Below are positions 9,304 through 18,307 of a stretch of DNA of 64,000 bases, one piece after another. Where the stretch lies: positions 1,302,001 through 1,366,000 of the forward strand of contig NZ_CAAJGL010000068.1 in NCBI RefSeq assembly GCF_900996225.1, written 5' to 3'. The notes beneath the pieces are model-generated. The model was not told the origin of the DNA and made no database searches. It saw only the letters and a list, made by a program, of their open reading frames with translations. Positions within the stretch are counted from its first letter, which is position 1; each line of letters starts with the position of its first letter. The translations under genes and the position numbers were made by a program. The DNA comes from Paraburkholderia sp. BCC1884 (lineage in GTDB: Bacteria; Pseudomonadota; Gammaproteobacteria; Burkholderiales; Burkholderiaceae).

Positions 9304-9993
9304 TTGGTGACGAAAACGAAAACGAAAACGAACACGAACACGAAAGCGGCTCGTAAAAGCACAATCGCCACGCTCGACGATGCGACACGCGTCGAAGTAC
9401 GAGCTGTGGTGATGGGTGAAGACGGGCTGGCGCGACCTCCCTGGGCGGCGGTCGACGGCATGCTGCGCGCCTACTACGACACCGAATGGGGCATGCCGGT
9501 GCGGGACGAGCGGGGATTGTTCGAGCGTCTATCGCTGGAGGCTTTTCAGTCCGGCCTGTCGTGGGCAACGATCCTCAGGAAGCGGGACGCCTTTCGTGCG
9601 GCGTTCTGCGGTTTCGATCCCGACATCGTCGCGCTGTTCGACGACGCGCAGGTCGAGCGGCTGCTCGCCGACGCCGGCATCATCCGCAATCGCGCCAAGA
9701 TACTGGCGACGATCAGGAATGCGGGTGCGACGATCGGACTACGTCAGGAGGGCGGCCTTGCCCGCTTCATCTGGTCTTTTCAGCCTTCGAGTACGCCGCG
9801 TCCTCGCACTGTCGATGAGATTCCCACGGTGTCCACGGAATCGGTCGCACTCAGCAAGGCGCTGCGTGACAAAGGCTTCTCTTTCGTGGGACCGACGACG
9901 ATGCACGCGCTCATGGAAGCGACGGGCATCATCGACACGCATTTGCTGGACAGTCACCGTCGCGGGAGTTCGGGGGTTTGGCCGCCTGATTGA
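9304..9993 (+). CDS. tag: DNA-3-methyladenine glycosylase I (Tag) paralogue with altered zinc ligands
   Basis: A 229-residue protein of the Tag helix-hairpin-helix glycosylase family, which removes N3-methyladenine from alkylated DNA. Core motifs are present: TEWGMPV, LEAFQSGLSW (catalytic-region Glu79), AGIIRNRAKI and KGFSFVGPTT. Compared with E. coli Tag, three of the four zinc-snap ligands are changed: Cys4 is Pro45, His17 is Tyr58, and the C-terminal Cys179 position reads Ser, while the His is kept in DTHLLDS. Residues 1-20 are a low-complexity Thr-Lys/Asn run. The start is TTG 9304 or GTG 9307, with AGAGGG upstream. It converges on a lipoprotein gene 37 bp away. Confidence 0.85.
   Translation: MVTKTKTKTNTNTKAARKSTIATLDDATRVEVRAVVMGEDGLARPPWAAVDGMLRAYYDTEWGMPVRDERGLFERLSLEAFQSGLSWATILRKRDAFRAAFCGFDPDIVALFDDAQVERLLADAGIIRNRAKILATIRNAGATIGLRQEGGLARFIWSFQPSSTPRPRTVDEIPTVSTESVALSKALRDKGFSFVGPTTMHALMEATGIIDTHLLDSHRRGSSGVWPPD
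9310..9345 (+). repeat. Hexanucleotide repeat in the 5' end of the glycosylase gene
   Basis: Six tandem hexamers of ACGAAM: three ACGAAA, two ACGAAC, one ACGAAA. They encode alternating Thr and Lys/Asn. A hexamer preserves frame, so copy-number change would only lengthen or shorten the N-terminal tail. Confidence 0.8.
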
Positions 9994-10030
9994 ATGACGT
10001 GGCCCGTCGCTGTTCGCCGTGCAGCGAAGC

Positions 10031-10702
10031 CTAGCTCTTCGCCGCCGGTGCTCCCGACTCGGTGTGATGTCGCGCACCGTCGCGCGCCGATGTTTCGCGC
10101 AACGGCTGGGCCGGATTGCGGCTCGTCTGGTGGTGCGCATCGGGACGATGCGTCTGCTGAGTGACAGCAGTGACACCGGCGGCAGCAGATCGATGCCGAG
10201 GCGCGTCATGATGGCCGGACATGCTCGCGACATGGGTCGCATGCGGATCGCGCCGGGCATCTTTCCACTCATGCCGGTCATGCCGATGGTCGTCACGCTG
10301 CGGCGGATGGGCCGGCCGGTGCAGGTTGACCGAACGAAGATTCTCGCGGCGACGGAACACCTCCTGACGTCTATCGCCGTGCGCATAGAAACGGCGATGA
10401 CGTCGGCCATCCGACTCCTCGACCCAGATATACGTGCTGCCGTTGACGAACACGACGTCCCGGTTGGCGACCGTCGAGATATAGACGTCGTTCGGTTCCG
10501 GCATGATCACTTCCGCCACCATCGGCCGAACGACGACCGGACGCGGCGCGGGTGCCGGCGAGGCGGCGACCGCCGCGACGGGACGCGCGGGGTGAACAAC
10601 CGGTTGGACGGCGACCTGTCCTTGTCCAGTTGTCACGCACCCGGCCAGACAAAGTGCACTTGCGATTCCAGCAAAGGATGCAGCCAGACTAAATTTTTTC
10701 AA
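10031..10702 (-). CDS. Putative lipoprotein with His/Arg-rich C-terminal tail
   Basis: A 223-residue protein of unknown function. It has a lipoprotein signal peptide ending in the lipobox LAGC (Cys22), then a Pro/Ala/Val-rich spacer to about residue 65. A short folded-looking segment follows (PNDVYISTVANRDVVFVNG, then TYIWVEESDGRRHRRFYAHG), and a long low-complexity tail rich in His, Arg, Asp and Ala runs from about residue 115 to the end. The His-rich tail could bind metal or polyanions, but this is speculation. It is convergent with the glycosylase gene. Confidence 0.65.
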   Translation of the reverse strand: MKKFSLAASFAGIASALCLAGCVTTGQGQVAVQPVVHPARPVAAVAASPAPAPRPVVVRPMVAEVIMPEPNDVYISTVANRDVVFVNGSTYIWVEESDGRRHRRFYAHGDRRQEVFRRRENLRSVNLHRPAHPPQRDDHRHDRHEWKDARRDPHATHVASMSGHHDAPRHRSAAAGVTAVTQQTHRPDAHHQTSRNPAQPLRETSARDGARHHTESGAPAAKS

Positions 10703-10763
10703 ACCACGCTCCGTATTCCGACTTGGGTGTTGTGTCGAAATAACGGCCGATTGAAAGGAATCT

Positions 10764-10928
10764 TTAAGGGCGATTGCTATTCAAACCCTCCCGCCTTAAC
10801 GTCAGCATCACTTGTTCGGGCGTGTAAAACCCGTCGGCCTCGTTGACGCCCTGGTCTTGCCGCAACAGGAAAAGCAGTTCGCGTAGATAGCTTCGAATCG
10901 CACGGCGCCGGAAAAAACGTGTCAGCAT
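10764..10928 (-). CDS. Small protein of 54 residues, unknown function
   Basis: An ATG at 10928 opens a 54-codon frame ending TAA at 10764-10766. GGGAG lies at a good distance before the start. The protein begins MLTRFFRRRAIRSYLRELLFLL, a basic amphipathic helix with a hydrophobic stretch, and continues with an acidic/aromatic part (NEADGFYTPEQVMLTLRREG) that looks like a folded motif rather than random translation. It lies 60 bp upstream of the lipoprotein gene on the same strand and could be cotranscribed with it. Confidence 0.5.
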   Translation of the reverse strand: MLTRFFRRRAIRSYLRELLFLLRQDQGVNEADGFYTPEQVMLTLRREGLNSNRP

Positions 10929-11149
10929 TTTTCTTCTCCCGGATTGGCTGATCGCCTACGGGCTTGCTCAACTGCGTTTCCATGCTGCTTGAATTCTAAT
11001 CCGCTATACGTGGCGATATTGCCACTTTCGCGTCAGCGCCGGGCCACGATTGCCTGCGTATATTGAGTCCGGTGCCAGGGAAACCACGACTCGGCGACGC
11101 GCACTCAGTCTCTTGCCGAAATCCGACAGTTACCTTCCGGGAGTTCATC

Positions 11150-11437
11150 ATGAAACGAATCGCCTATCTTGCAGTAGCCGTATCGATGGTCGCCTGTGCG
11201 CCGTCAGTTTTTGCTCAGAGCGCTTCGCCTGACAGCGCGCAGCAACCCGTTGCCAACTCGAACCAGGTTGCCACGGGTGCCGCCGACAGCGGCATGGGTA
11301 CCGGCGTTAGCGGACAATCTGCCGCCGGCGGTCCTGCCGGTTTGACGCGCGGTGACGTCAAACAGCAACTGTTCCAGGCGGAACGCAGCGGCCAACTTCA
11401 GAACCTCAACCGCACCCTGTATGAAGGCGGCAGTTGA
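11150..11437 (+). CDS. Small secreted protein, DUF4148-like
   Basis: A 95-residue protein with a signal peptide of about 24 residues (cleavage near VFAQS), a Ser/Gly/Ala-rich low-complexity middle, and a C-terminal segment LTRGDVKQQLFQAERSGQ that resembles the LTRxxVxxxLxxxExxG core of DUF4148 proteins, which are abundant in Burkholderiaceae. The ATG at 11150 has CCGGGAG before it, so I chose it over the upstream in-frame start at 11063. The function is unknown. Confidence 0.75.
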   Translation: MKRIAYLAVAVSMVACAPSVFAQSASPDSAQQPVANSNQVATGAADSGMGTGVSGQSAAGGPAGLTRGDVKQQLFQAERSGQLQNLNRTLYEGGS

Positions 11438-11545
11438 AGTTTGCAGTGCAGAACTGCGTCGTCATGGCCGCGGCGATTCGCGTCGCGTGCCCATGACGTG
11501 CCGATCGATGATGTGCCTATCGCCTCGCAACACAGACCGACGCGC

Positions 11546-12310
11546 TTATCGCCGCGTCGCCAGACTTTGCCGCTTCGTTTCGAGTTGAGTGACGACGCGT
11601 TGCAGGGTCCGTTCAGCCGATCCCGGCGTCTCGACGAATCTGCAGCCGATCACATAACGCTGATCGCCTTTCGGCGTCGTCAACTGACGCGGCGCGACGA
11701 TTTCCAGATCGAGTCGCAACGTGCCAAAAGCGCCGAGTTGTAGCGCGACATCGCGCAGCACCGTGCCGCTCTCGAGCGAACCGAAACGCACGTCGGCAGT
11801 TTTCAACGCGATGCCACCCAGTGACAGATCCTGCAATTCCAGCCTGAACGAGACGCCGTCTTCATGTGCGCCACTCGCGGTGTACGGATCGAGCACCGGT
11901 GTCTGCACGCGGAAAAACTCACGGCGTTGAACGTAGTAGAGCAGCGAAGGAAACGGCGCTTCGAAAGCCGGCAATCCGTCGAACACGACGGGCTTCGCAT
12001 CGAGCGTCGTGAAGTCGGTGCGAATGCCGCCGGGCAAACTGCGAAAAGTCAGTCGGCGCGCGCCGGGCAGCGCGTGGTTGTCGTCGGCGACGCTGCCCGC
12101 ATCGAAGATGAAACGCGCGTTGCGAGAGTCCACGTCGAGGATTTGCGTCACGATTTGCCGGTCGTCGAACTCGACGGTCACGAAGTCTTGTCCCGCTACC
12201 AGATGGCGCAGGCACACGGCGATTTGCAGCGGGTGACTTTGCGCGAAACTCGAATCAGCGTCGTGGATCGTTTCGGCGACATCGGCTTCCAGTTGGAGAT
12301 CGGCGATCAT
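11546..12310 (-). CDS. ycgR: YcgR-type PilZ domain protein (flagellar brake family)
   Basis: A protein of about 254 residues with the YcgR architecture: an N-terminal YcgR domain (SHPLQIAVCLRHLV onward) and a C-terminal PilZ domain with the c-di-GMP-binding motifs RREFFR and DLSLGG. YcgR binds c-di-GMP and slows flagellar rotation. The frame is open to a TTG at 12451, but the ATG at 12310 is closer to the usual family length (about 244 in E. coli). No candidate start has a convincing ribosome binding site. No flagellar genes are nearby, so the motility role rests on family knowledge. Confidence 0.75.
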   Translation of the reverse strand: MIADLQLEADVAETIHDADSSFAQSHPLQIAVCLRHLVAGQDFVTVEFDDRQIVTQILDVDSRNARFIFDAGSVADDNHALPGARRLTFRSLPGGIRTDFTTLDAKPVVFDGLPAFEAPFPSLLYYVQRREFFRVQTPVLDPYTASGAHEDGVSFRLELQDLSLGGIALKTADVRFGSLESGTVLRDVALQLGAFGTLRLDLEIVAPRQLTTPKGDQRYVIGCRFVETPGSAERTLQRVVTQLETKRQSLATRR

Positions 12311-12560
12311 TTTGAGTATCCATGCAGGTGTGGCCTTGGCCTGGCCGGTTGGGAGAGCGGCGGCATGGACATCACGCCGGCGCTCGGCCTTTCCCTGTCT
12401 GATTGCAGAGACCGTGCCAACTTGCATGGTGTAGCGGAGGAATATGGCCAATCAGGCGGACAGCCCCGTGCAGCGGGCGTTTGCCGTTGCCGGTTGCGGA
12501 CGGTGTGGCGACCGGTTGCCGGGTTCGCTACGTAACGCGCGCGATGGCGTTACGGACACA

Positions 12561-13592
12561 TCAGCGCGAGCGCGGCGCGCCGGTCGATGCCCGCACGACG
12601 AGTTCGGGCGGCGAGGAGATTCGCATCGGCACGCTTGCCGCAACCTGTCCCGCCTGTCCATACGACGACTCGATCAACTCGCGTAACAGCGACACGGCGA
12701 GTCCGGCGACTTCGACGGTCGGGACGGCCACGGTCGTCAACGCGGGGCGTGATTCGCGCGCCAGTTGAATGTCGGTGATGCCGATCACCGAGAGGTCGTC
12801 GGGCACGTGCAGGCCGAGGTCGGCGGCGGCGTGCATTGCGCCGAGCGCGGGCAGGTCGTTGGTCGCGTAGATCGCGGTCAGCTTTGGATCGGTTTCGAGC
12901 AAAGCACGCGCTGCGTCGTAGCCGCCCTGAATCGTATCGGCCGCGTGTTTGACGCGGCTCTTCGGCACGTCCGCTTTGCGCATCGCGTCGACAAAACCCT
13001 GGTAGCGCGCCGCATGAATACCGGAGATCTTGCTGCCGACGATCGCGCCGATCCGCCGATGCCCCAACGCCAGCAGATGCGCACCCGCCAACTCGCCCGC
13101 CAGACGAAAATCGACCGCCACACAGGGCAAACCCGGCGGTTCGTGGGGCCGCTCCCACATGCATAGCACGACCGGCGTGCCGCGCGCTTCGGTCGTATGC
13201 AGATCGGCAAAATCGAGGTTCGCGTTCGTTACGAGTACGCCTTCGGAGAGAGTCCCGGCAATCTGGTCGAGATAGGCACGACCGGTCTGCGGATCTTCGT
13301 TCGTATTGCAGATGATCACGAAGTGGCCACTGGTGCGCGCCGCACGCTCGACGGCCAGCGCGAACTCGGGATAGAACGGATTGGCGATGCTCGACACCAT
13401 CAGCGCAAGGGTCGGCGCGCGACCCTCGGCGAGTGCGCGGGCGGCCAGGTGCGGGCGGTAGCCGAGCGTGTCGACGGCGGCAAGCACGCGCTGCCGGGTC
13501 TGTTCGCCGACGCGGCCGCGATTGCGCAGCACGTTGGACACCGTGGCAGGGGTAACGCCGGCGTGACGCGCGACTTCGCTGAGTGTGGGCAT
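12561..13592 (-). CDS. LacI family transcriptional regulator of the beta-galactoside operon
   Basis: A 343-residue LacI/GalR-type repressor. Residues 2-50 are the HTH and hinge (TLSEVARHAGVTPATVSNVL), and the rest is a sugar-binding periplasmic-like core. I chose the ATG at 13592 because the HTH starts directly after it, although the frame is open to 13784. It is divergent from the GH42/ABC operon, with a palindrome typical of LacI operators in between. It is probably a local repressor relieved by a galactoside. Confidence 0.88.
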   Translation of the reverse strand: MPTLSEVARHAGVTPATVSNVLRNRGRVGEQTRQRVLAAVDTLGYRPHLAARALAEGRAPTLALMVSSIANPFYPEFALAVERAARTSGHFVIICNTNEDPQTGRAYLDQIAGTLSEGVLVTNANLDFADLHTTEARGTPVVLCMWERPHEPPGLPCVAVDFRLAGELAGAHLLALGHRRIGAIVGSKISGIHAARYQGFVDAMRKADVPKSRVKHAADTIQGGYDAARALLETDPKLTAIYATNDLPALGAMHAAADLGLHVPDDLSVIGITDIQLARESRPALTTVAVPTVEVAGLAVSLLRELIESSYGQAGQVAASVPMRISSPPELVVRASTGAPRSR

Positions 13593-13730
13593 GATGTTTC
13601 CAATATTTGGGATAAGTGCCCGGCATTTGCATCGTGGCTCAAGGCGGGGCACCATCTCTCGCACAAACAAACGATATCGGAGACAGGCAAGGCCCAACGA
13701 TCGCACGCGATCGATTTTTTCGGCCAAGCT

Positions 13731-13746
13731 GATTAAGCGCTTAATC
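13731..13746. promoter_or_regulatory. 16-bp perfect palindrome, LacI-family operator
   Basis: GATTAAGCGCTTAATC is a perfect palindrome centred on CG, the hallmark of LacI-family sites. It lies in the 191-bp divergent region, 38-53 bp before the ABC ATPase start, so it could cover the operon promoter. A partial half-site-like GATTAA recurs at 13761. Confidence 0.75.
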
Positions 13747-13783
13747 TCCGACTTCGAGCCGATTAAATCACGGAGTCGATGCA

Positions 13784-14938
13784 ATGGCGAGCATTTCGTT
13801 GAAAGGCGTGCAGAAGGCGTATGGAGATGGCGCGCTGGTGATCCGCGACGTCGATCTGGAGATCGGTGAGAACGAGTTTTGCGTGTTTCTCGGTCCGTCC
13901 GGCTGCGGCAAATCCACTTTGTTGCGCATGATCGCGGGCCTCGAAGACGTCACCGACGGCGACCTGTCGATCGGCGGGCGGCTTGTGAACGACGTGCCGG
14001 CCGCGCAACGCGGCGTGGCGATGGTGTTTCAGAGCTATGCGCTGTTTCCGCATATGAGCGTGTTCGAGAACATGGCGTTCGGCCTGAAGCTCGCCAAAAC
14101 CCCCAAAGACGAAATCGACCGCAAGGTGCGGGAAGCCGCCCGCATCCTGCAACTGGAGGCGTTGCTGGAACGCAAGCCCAAGGCTCTGTCGGGTGGACAA
14201 CGGCAGCGCGTGGCGATTGGCCGGGCCATCGTGCGCGAGCCCGGCGTGTTTCTGTTCGACGAACCGTTGTCCAATCTCGATGCCACGCTGCGCGGCCAGA
14301 CCCGCATCGAAATCGCACGGCTGCATAAGCAGTTCGCCAAGGCCAGCGTGGTCTACGTGACGCACGATCAGATCGAAGCGATGACGCTCGCCGACAAGAT
14401 CGTCCTGCTGCACGCGGGCAAAGACACCGAGCTCTACGGCAGCATCGCCCAGATCGGCGCGCCGCTGGAGTTGTACCACCGTCCCCGGAGCCGTTTCGTG
14501 GCGGGCTTCATCGGTTCGCCGCGCATGAACTTTCTGCCTGGGCGCGTGAAGTCGGTCGATGCGCAAGGCGTGACGGTCACGCTGGATCACACCGAAGAAG
14601 TGGTGCGCGTTCCCATCAACGCCGACGGGCTGCAGATTTCGCAGACGGTCACAGTCGGCGTGCGCCCGGAACACATGGAATTCGTCGAGGCATCGACGGC
14701 TTCGAATGAAGACGCCGTGCTGAGCCGCACCGTCTCGCTTGTCGAACAACTCGGCGAGCACAGCTATGTCCATCTCGATCAACCCGGCGGCGCCGCGCTT
14801 ATCGCCAAAGCGCCGGGCAATACGCGTCTGGCGCCTGGCGATCGCGCGAACTTGCGCGTGCCGCGCACCGCCTGCCACTTGTTTACCGAAGACGGCTTTG
14901 CCGCCGCTTCGCTCGAATCCGTCGAACATTACGTATAG
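13784..14938 (+). CDS. Sugar ABC transporter ATP-binding protein (MsmK/UgpC type)
   Basis: A 384-residue CUT1-family ATPase with Walker [10 protein letters not shown], signature LSGGQRQR, Walker B VFLFDEP and switch His in VTHDQ, followed by a C-terminal OB-fold regulatory region from about residue 240 (VGVRPEHME). GGAG precedes the ATG. It is the first gene of the operon, 11 bp before the GH42 gene. It should power uptake together with the two permeases downstream. Confidence 0.9.
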   Translation: MASISLKGVQKAYGDGALVIRDVDLEIGENEFCVFLGPSGCGKSTLLRMIAGLEDVTDGDLSIGGRLVNDVPAAQRGVAMVFQSYALFPHMSVFENMAFGLKLAKTPKDEIDRKVREAARILQLEALLERKPKALSGGQRQRVAIGRAIVREPGVFLFDEPLSNLDATLRGQTRIEIARLHKQFAKASVVYVTHDQIEAMTLADKIVLLHAGKDTELYGSIAQIGAPLELYHRPRSRFVAGFIGSPRMNFLPGRVKSVDAQGVTVTLDHTEEVVRVPINADGLQISQTVTVGVRPEHMEFVEASTASNEDAVLSRTVSLVEQLGEHSYVHLDQPGGAALIAKAPGNTRLAPGDRANLRVPRTACHLFTEDGFAAASLESVEHYV

Positions 14939-14949
14939 AGGACATTCGG

Positions 14950-16923
14950 ATGCGCCTTGGAGTCTGTTACTACCCGGAACACTGGCCGGAGTCGATGTGG
15001 GAAGACGACGCCCGCAGGATGAAAGCACTCGGCATCGAGCAGGTGCGGATCGCGGAATTCGCATGGAGCCGCATCGAGCCCACACCGGGTGAATACGATT
15101 GGGGTTGGCTCGATCGTGCGATCGACGTGCTTGGCGCCGCCGGTTTGCAGGTCGTGATGTGTACGCCGACCGCGACGCCGCCGAAGTGGTTGATCGACCG
15201 TCATCCGGACATCCTGCCGATCGGTGCGGATGGCCGCCCGCGTGCATTCGGTTCGCGGCGTCATTATGACTTTTCATCGCCGTCGTATTTCGTGGCGTCC
15301 GAGAAGATCTGCACGGCAGTGGCCGAACGTTACGGCAAGCATCCGGCCGTCGCTTACTGGCAGACCGATAACGAATTCGGTTGCCATCACACGGTGGTCA
15401 GTTATTCGCCGGCCGCCGTAGGGCGCTTTCGCGAATGGCTGAAGGCGCGCTATCAAACCATCGACGCACTGAATCTCGCGTGGGGCACGGTGTTCTGGAG
15501 CATGGAATACCGCAGCTTCGACGAGATCGACGCGCCGGTGGCGACCGTGACCGAAGCGCATCCGTCGCATCGCCTCGATTACCGGCGTTTTGCTTCCGAC
15601 GAAGTGGCGCGCTACAACCGCATGCAGGTCGAGATCATCCGCGCGCATTCGCCGGGGCGGCCGGTCGCGCACAATTTCATGCAGCTCTTCACCGAGTTCG
15701 ATCACTACAAGGTCGCGGCCGACCTCGATATCGCGACCTGGGACAGCTATCCGCTCGGCGCGCTCGAAGAGCAATGGTTCGCGCCGGAAATCAAGGCGCG
15801 CTGGCTGCGCAGCGGCCATCCCGACTTCGCATCGTTCAATCACGATGTCTATCGGGGCATGTCGAAGCTGCCGTTCTGGGTGATGGAGCAGCAGCCTGGT
15901 CCGGTGAACTGGGCGCTGTGGAATCCAGCGCCGTTGCCGGGCATGGTGCGCTTGTGGAGTTGGGAAGCGTTTGCGCATGGCGCGGGTTGCGTGTCGTATT
16001 TCCGCTGGCGTCAGGCGCCGTTCGCGCAGGAGCAGATGCATGCCGGGCTGAATACGCCGGATAACCGGCTCGACGTGGGCGGCAACGAAGCGGCTCAGGT
16101 GGCCGACGAGATTCGCGTGGTACTCGCCGCGAATGCCGACGCCGACGCCGCCATTCGCTCGAAAGTCGCGCTCGTCTACGATTACGAGGCGAAGTGGTTG
16201 TTCGAGATTCATCCGCAGGGTGCGGACTTTCACTATCCGCGTTTTGCTTTCGAGTACTACTCGGCGCTGCGTGCGCTCGGACTCGACGTCGACATCGTAC
16301 CGGTCGACGCGAATTTCGACGGCTACAGTCTGATCGTGGTGCCGCCGTTGCCGGTCGTGCCGGCCGATTTCAGCGCACGTCTCGAGAGTTCGGGCGCACA
16401 CGTGGTCTTCGGCCCGCGTACCGGTTCGAAGACCGAAGACCTGCAGATTCCCGCGAACCTGCCGCCCGGCGCGCTGAGTTCCGTGCTGCCGCTGCGTGTC
16501 TGGCGCGTCGAATCGATGCGGCCGAACGTGACCGAAGCGGTTCGCCTGGTTGACGGTGAAGGCGATGGCGTTGGGCGTCACTGGCGCGATTTCATCCACA
16601 GCGCGAACGGCGATTCGCTCGACGTGCGTGCCCGTTTCGCGGACGGCCATCCGGCGTATGTACGCAGCGGCGCATTTCACTACTTTGCCAGCCTGTTCGA
16701 CGACGCGCTCACCGTGCAACTGTTCGATCAGATCGCCCAGCAAGCCGGGCTCGACACGATACCGCTCGGCGACAGCGTGCGAATCAGCCGCCGCGGCGGA
16801 CTGACTTACGCGTTCAACTACAGCGACGAAACGCAGACGCTCAGCGAGATCGACGACGGCGCGTTCGTGGTCGGCTCGCCCGACATTGCGCCGCAAGGCG
16901 TGGTCGTCTATCGATCGATATGA
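14950..16923 (+). CDS. GH42 beta-galactosidase
   Basis: A 657-residue cytoplasmic glycoside hydrolase family 42 enzyme, with no signal peptide. The N-terminal TIM barrel starts [11 protein letters not shown]. The acid/base is Glu142 in DNEFGCH and the nucleophile is Glu313 in WVMEQQPG, both in expected contexts. A trimerisation domain and a small beta C-terminal domain follow. Length is typical. Its location inside an ABC operon implies that intact galactosides are imported and cleaved inside the cell, perhaps plant galactan oligosaccharides. GAGG precedes the ATG. Confidence 0.92.
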   Translation: MRLGVCYYPEHWPESMWEDDARRMKALGIEQVRIAEFAWSRIEPTPGEYDWGWLDRAIDVLGAAGLQVVMCTPTATPPKWLIDRHPDILPIGADGRPRAFGSRRHYDFSSPSYFVASEKICTAVAERYGKHPAVAYWQTDNEFGCHHTVVSYSPAAVGRFREWLKARYQTIDALNLAWGTVFWSMEYRSFDEIDAPVATVTEAHPSHRLDYRRFASDEVARYNRMQVEIIRAHSPGRPVAHNFMQLFTEFDHYKVAADLDIATWDSYPLGALEEQWFAPEIKARWLRSGHPDFASFNHDVYRGMSKLPFWVMEQQPGPVNWALWNPAPLPGMVRLWSWEAFAHGAGCVSYFRWRQAPFAQEQMHAGLNTPDNRLDVGGNEAAQVADEIRVVLAANADADAAIRSKVALVYDYEAKWLFEIHPQGADFHYPRFAFEYYSALRALGLDVDIVPVDANFDGYSLIVVPPLPVVPADFSARLESSGAHVVFGPRTGSKTEDLQIPANLPPGALSSVLPLRVWRVESMRPNVTEAVRLVDGEGDGVGRHWRDFIHSANGDSLDVRARFADGHPAYVRSGAFHYFASLFDDALTVQLFDQIAQQAGLDTIPLGDSVRISRRGGLTYAFNYSDETQTLSEIDDGAFVVGSPDIAPQGVVVYRSI

Positions 16924-17001
16924 CAATGCAGTGAGCCGACCAGTAGATTCCATGCAGTACCGACAACGACGCAAAATCAAGGAATATAGGAGACAGGCAG
17001 C

Positions 17002-18255
17002 ATGAAAATGAAACCACGCAAAGTTCTGTTGGCCCTCGCGCTGGCTGCGGCCGCTGCGGGAACGTCCGTCGTCAGCACGGCGCAAGCGGGCACGCTGACC
17101 GCCAATATCGCGTTCAAAGGCGCAAGCCAGCGCGCGGTGTGGCAGTCGGTGATCGACGACTTCAAGAAAGCACATCCCGGCATCGACGTTAAGGTGTCGT
17201 TCGTCGACGAGGAAGCATACAAGGTCCAGTTGCCGGGTTGGCTCACCACCGTTGCACCCGATATCGTCAACTGGCACGACGGCGAGCGGATGGCGTATTA
17301 CGCGCAGCGCGGGCTCTTCGAAGACCTGAGCGGCGACTGGTCGAAGAACGGCTGGAACGACATGTATGCGTCGACCAGGGAAGCGTCGTCGTATAAGGGG
17401 AAGCAGTACGCAGCGCCCACCGTGTACTACTCGTGGGGCATGTTCTATCGCAAAGATCTGTTCCAGAAGGTCGGCATTGCCGGAGAACCGAAAACCTGGG
17501 ACGAGTTCCTCGAGGACTGCAAGAAGCTGAAGGCCGCGGGCATCACGCCGATCGCCGTGGCGGGCCGCGATTCGTGGACGCTCGCGGGCTGGTTCGACTA
17601 TCTCGACTTGCGCGTGAACGGCAATGCGTTCCACCAGAAGCTCATGGCCGGCGAGATTCCGTATACCGATCCGCGCGTGAAGAAGGTCTACACGACGTGG
17701 AAGCAATTGATCGATGCGGGCTATTTCATCGACAACTCGCTCTCCTACGATCTGGATTCGGTGCAGCCGTTCCTATTCCAGGGCAAGGCCGCGATGATGC
17801 TGATGGGCACCTTCATTACTGCCGGTTTCCCTGCGAACGTGAAGCCGGAAATGGGCTACTTCCAGTTCCCGATCATCGACTCGAAAGTGCCGACCGCCGA
17901 AGATGGCCCGGTCGAATCGCTGCATATTCCGTCGAAGGCGAAGAACAAGGCGGATGCACACACTTTCCTCGCCTTCGTCGAGACGCCTGAAATCGGCGCG
18001 AAACTGGCAACGGGTCTCGGCTCGCTGTCGGCGAACAGCAAGTCGCCGGAGCCGGAAGATCCGATTTCCAAAATCGGCTTCCAGATTCTCGCGAATACGA
18101 AGGGCGGCATTGCGCAGTTCTACGATCGCGATATGACCAAGGAAATGGCCGACGAAGGTATGAAGGGGATGCAGCAGTTCATCTCCGATCCTTCGAAGCT
18201 CGACGATGTGCTCGCGCAACTCGAGCAAACGCGTAAGCGTATCTACAAGAAGTGA
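17002..18255 (+). CDS. Sugar ABC transporter substrate-binding protein (CUT1)
   Basis: A 417-residue extracellular solute-binding protein family 1. The signal peptide ends around residue 29 (STAQAG). The mature part has TANIAFKGASQRAVWQSVIDDFKKAHPGIDV and the PDIVNWHDGE and PTVYYSWGMFYRKDLF regions typical of oligosaccharide binders. AGGAG precedes the ATG. It lies between the GH42 gene and the permeases. The ligand is probably a galactoside, inferred from the enzyme. Confidence 0.9.
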   Translation: MKMKPRKVLLALALAAAAAGTSVVSTAQAGTLTANIAFKGASQRAVWQSVIDDFKKAHPGIDVKVSFVDEEAYKVQLPGWLTTVAPDIVNWHDGERMAYYAQRGLFEDLSGDWSKNGWNDMYASTREASSYKGKQYAAPTVYYSWGMFYRKDLFQKVGIAGEPKTWDEFLEDCKKLKAAGITPIAVAGRDSWTLAGWFDYLDLRVNGNAFHQKLMAGEIPYTDPRVKKVYTTWKQLIDAGYFIDNSLSYDLDSVQPFLFQGKAAMMLMGTFITAGFPANVKPEMGYFQFPIIDSKVPTAEDGPVESLHIPSKAKNKADAHTFLAFVETPEIGAKLATGLGSLSANSKSPEPEDPISKIGFQILANTKGGIAQFYDRDMTKEMADEGMKGMQQFISDPSKLDDVLAQLEQTRKRIYKK

Positions 18256-18307
18256 GCGGTGGCGGCCGCGAGGCCGCCATTCGTCGTAATCGATCGGGAG
18301 AATGATC

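Noticed and set aside
9310..9345. Hexamer tract considered as a phase-variable switch
   Set aside because: Units are six bases, so copy changes do not shift the frame; at most the N-terminal tail length varies.
10777..10983. A 68-codon leftward frame overlapping the 54-residue small gene
   Set aside because: The alternative frame at 10764-10928 has a good ribosome binding site and more protein-like composition; both cannot be favoured.
15274..17706. An 810-codon leftward frame across the GH42 gene
   Set aside because: It lies opposite a GH42 enzyme with both catalytic Glu residues and across its neighbour. The translation is Arg/His-rich without domains.
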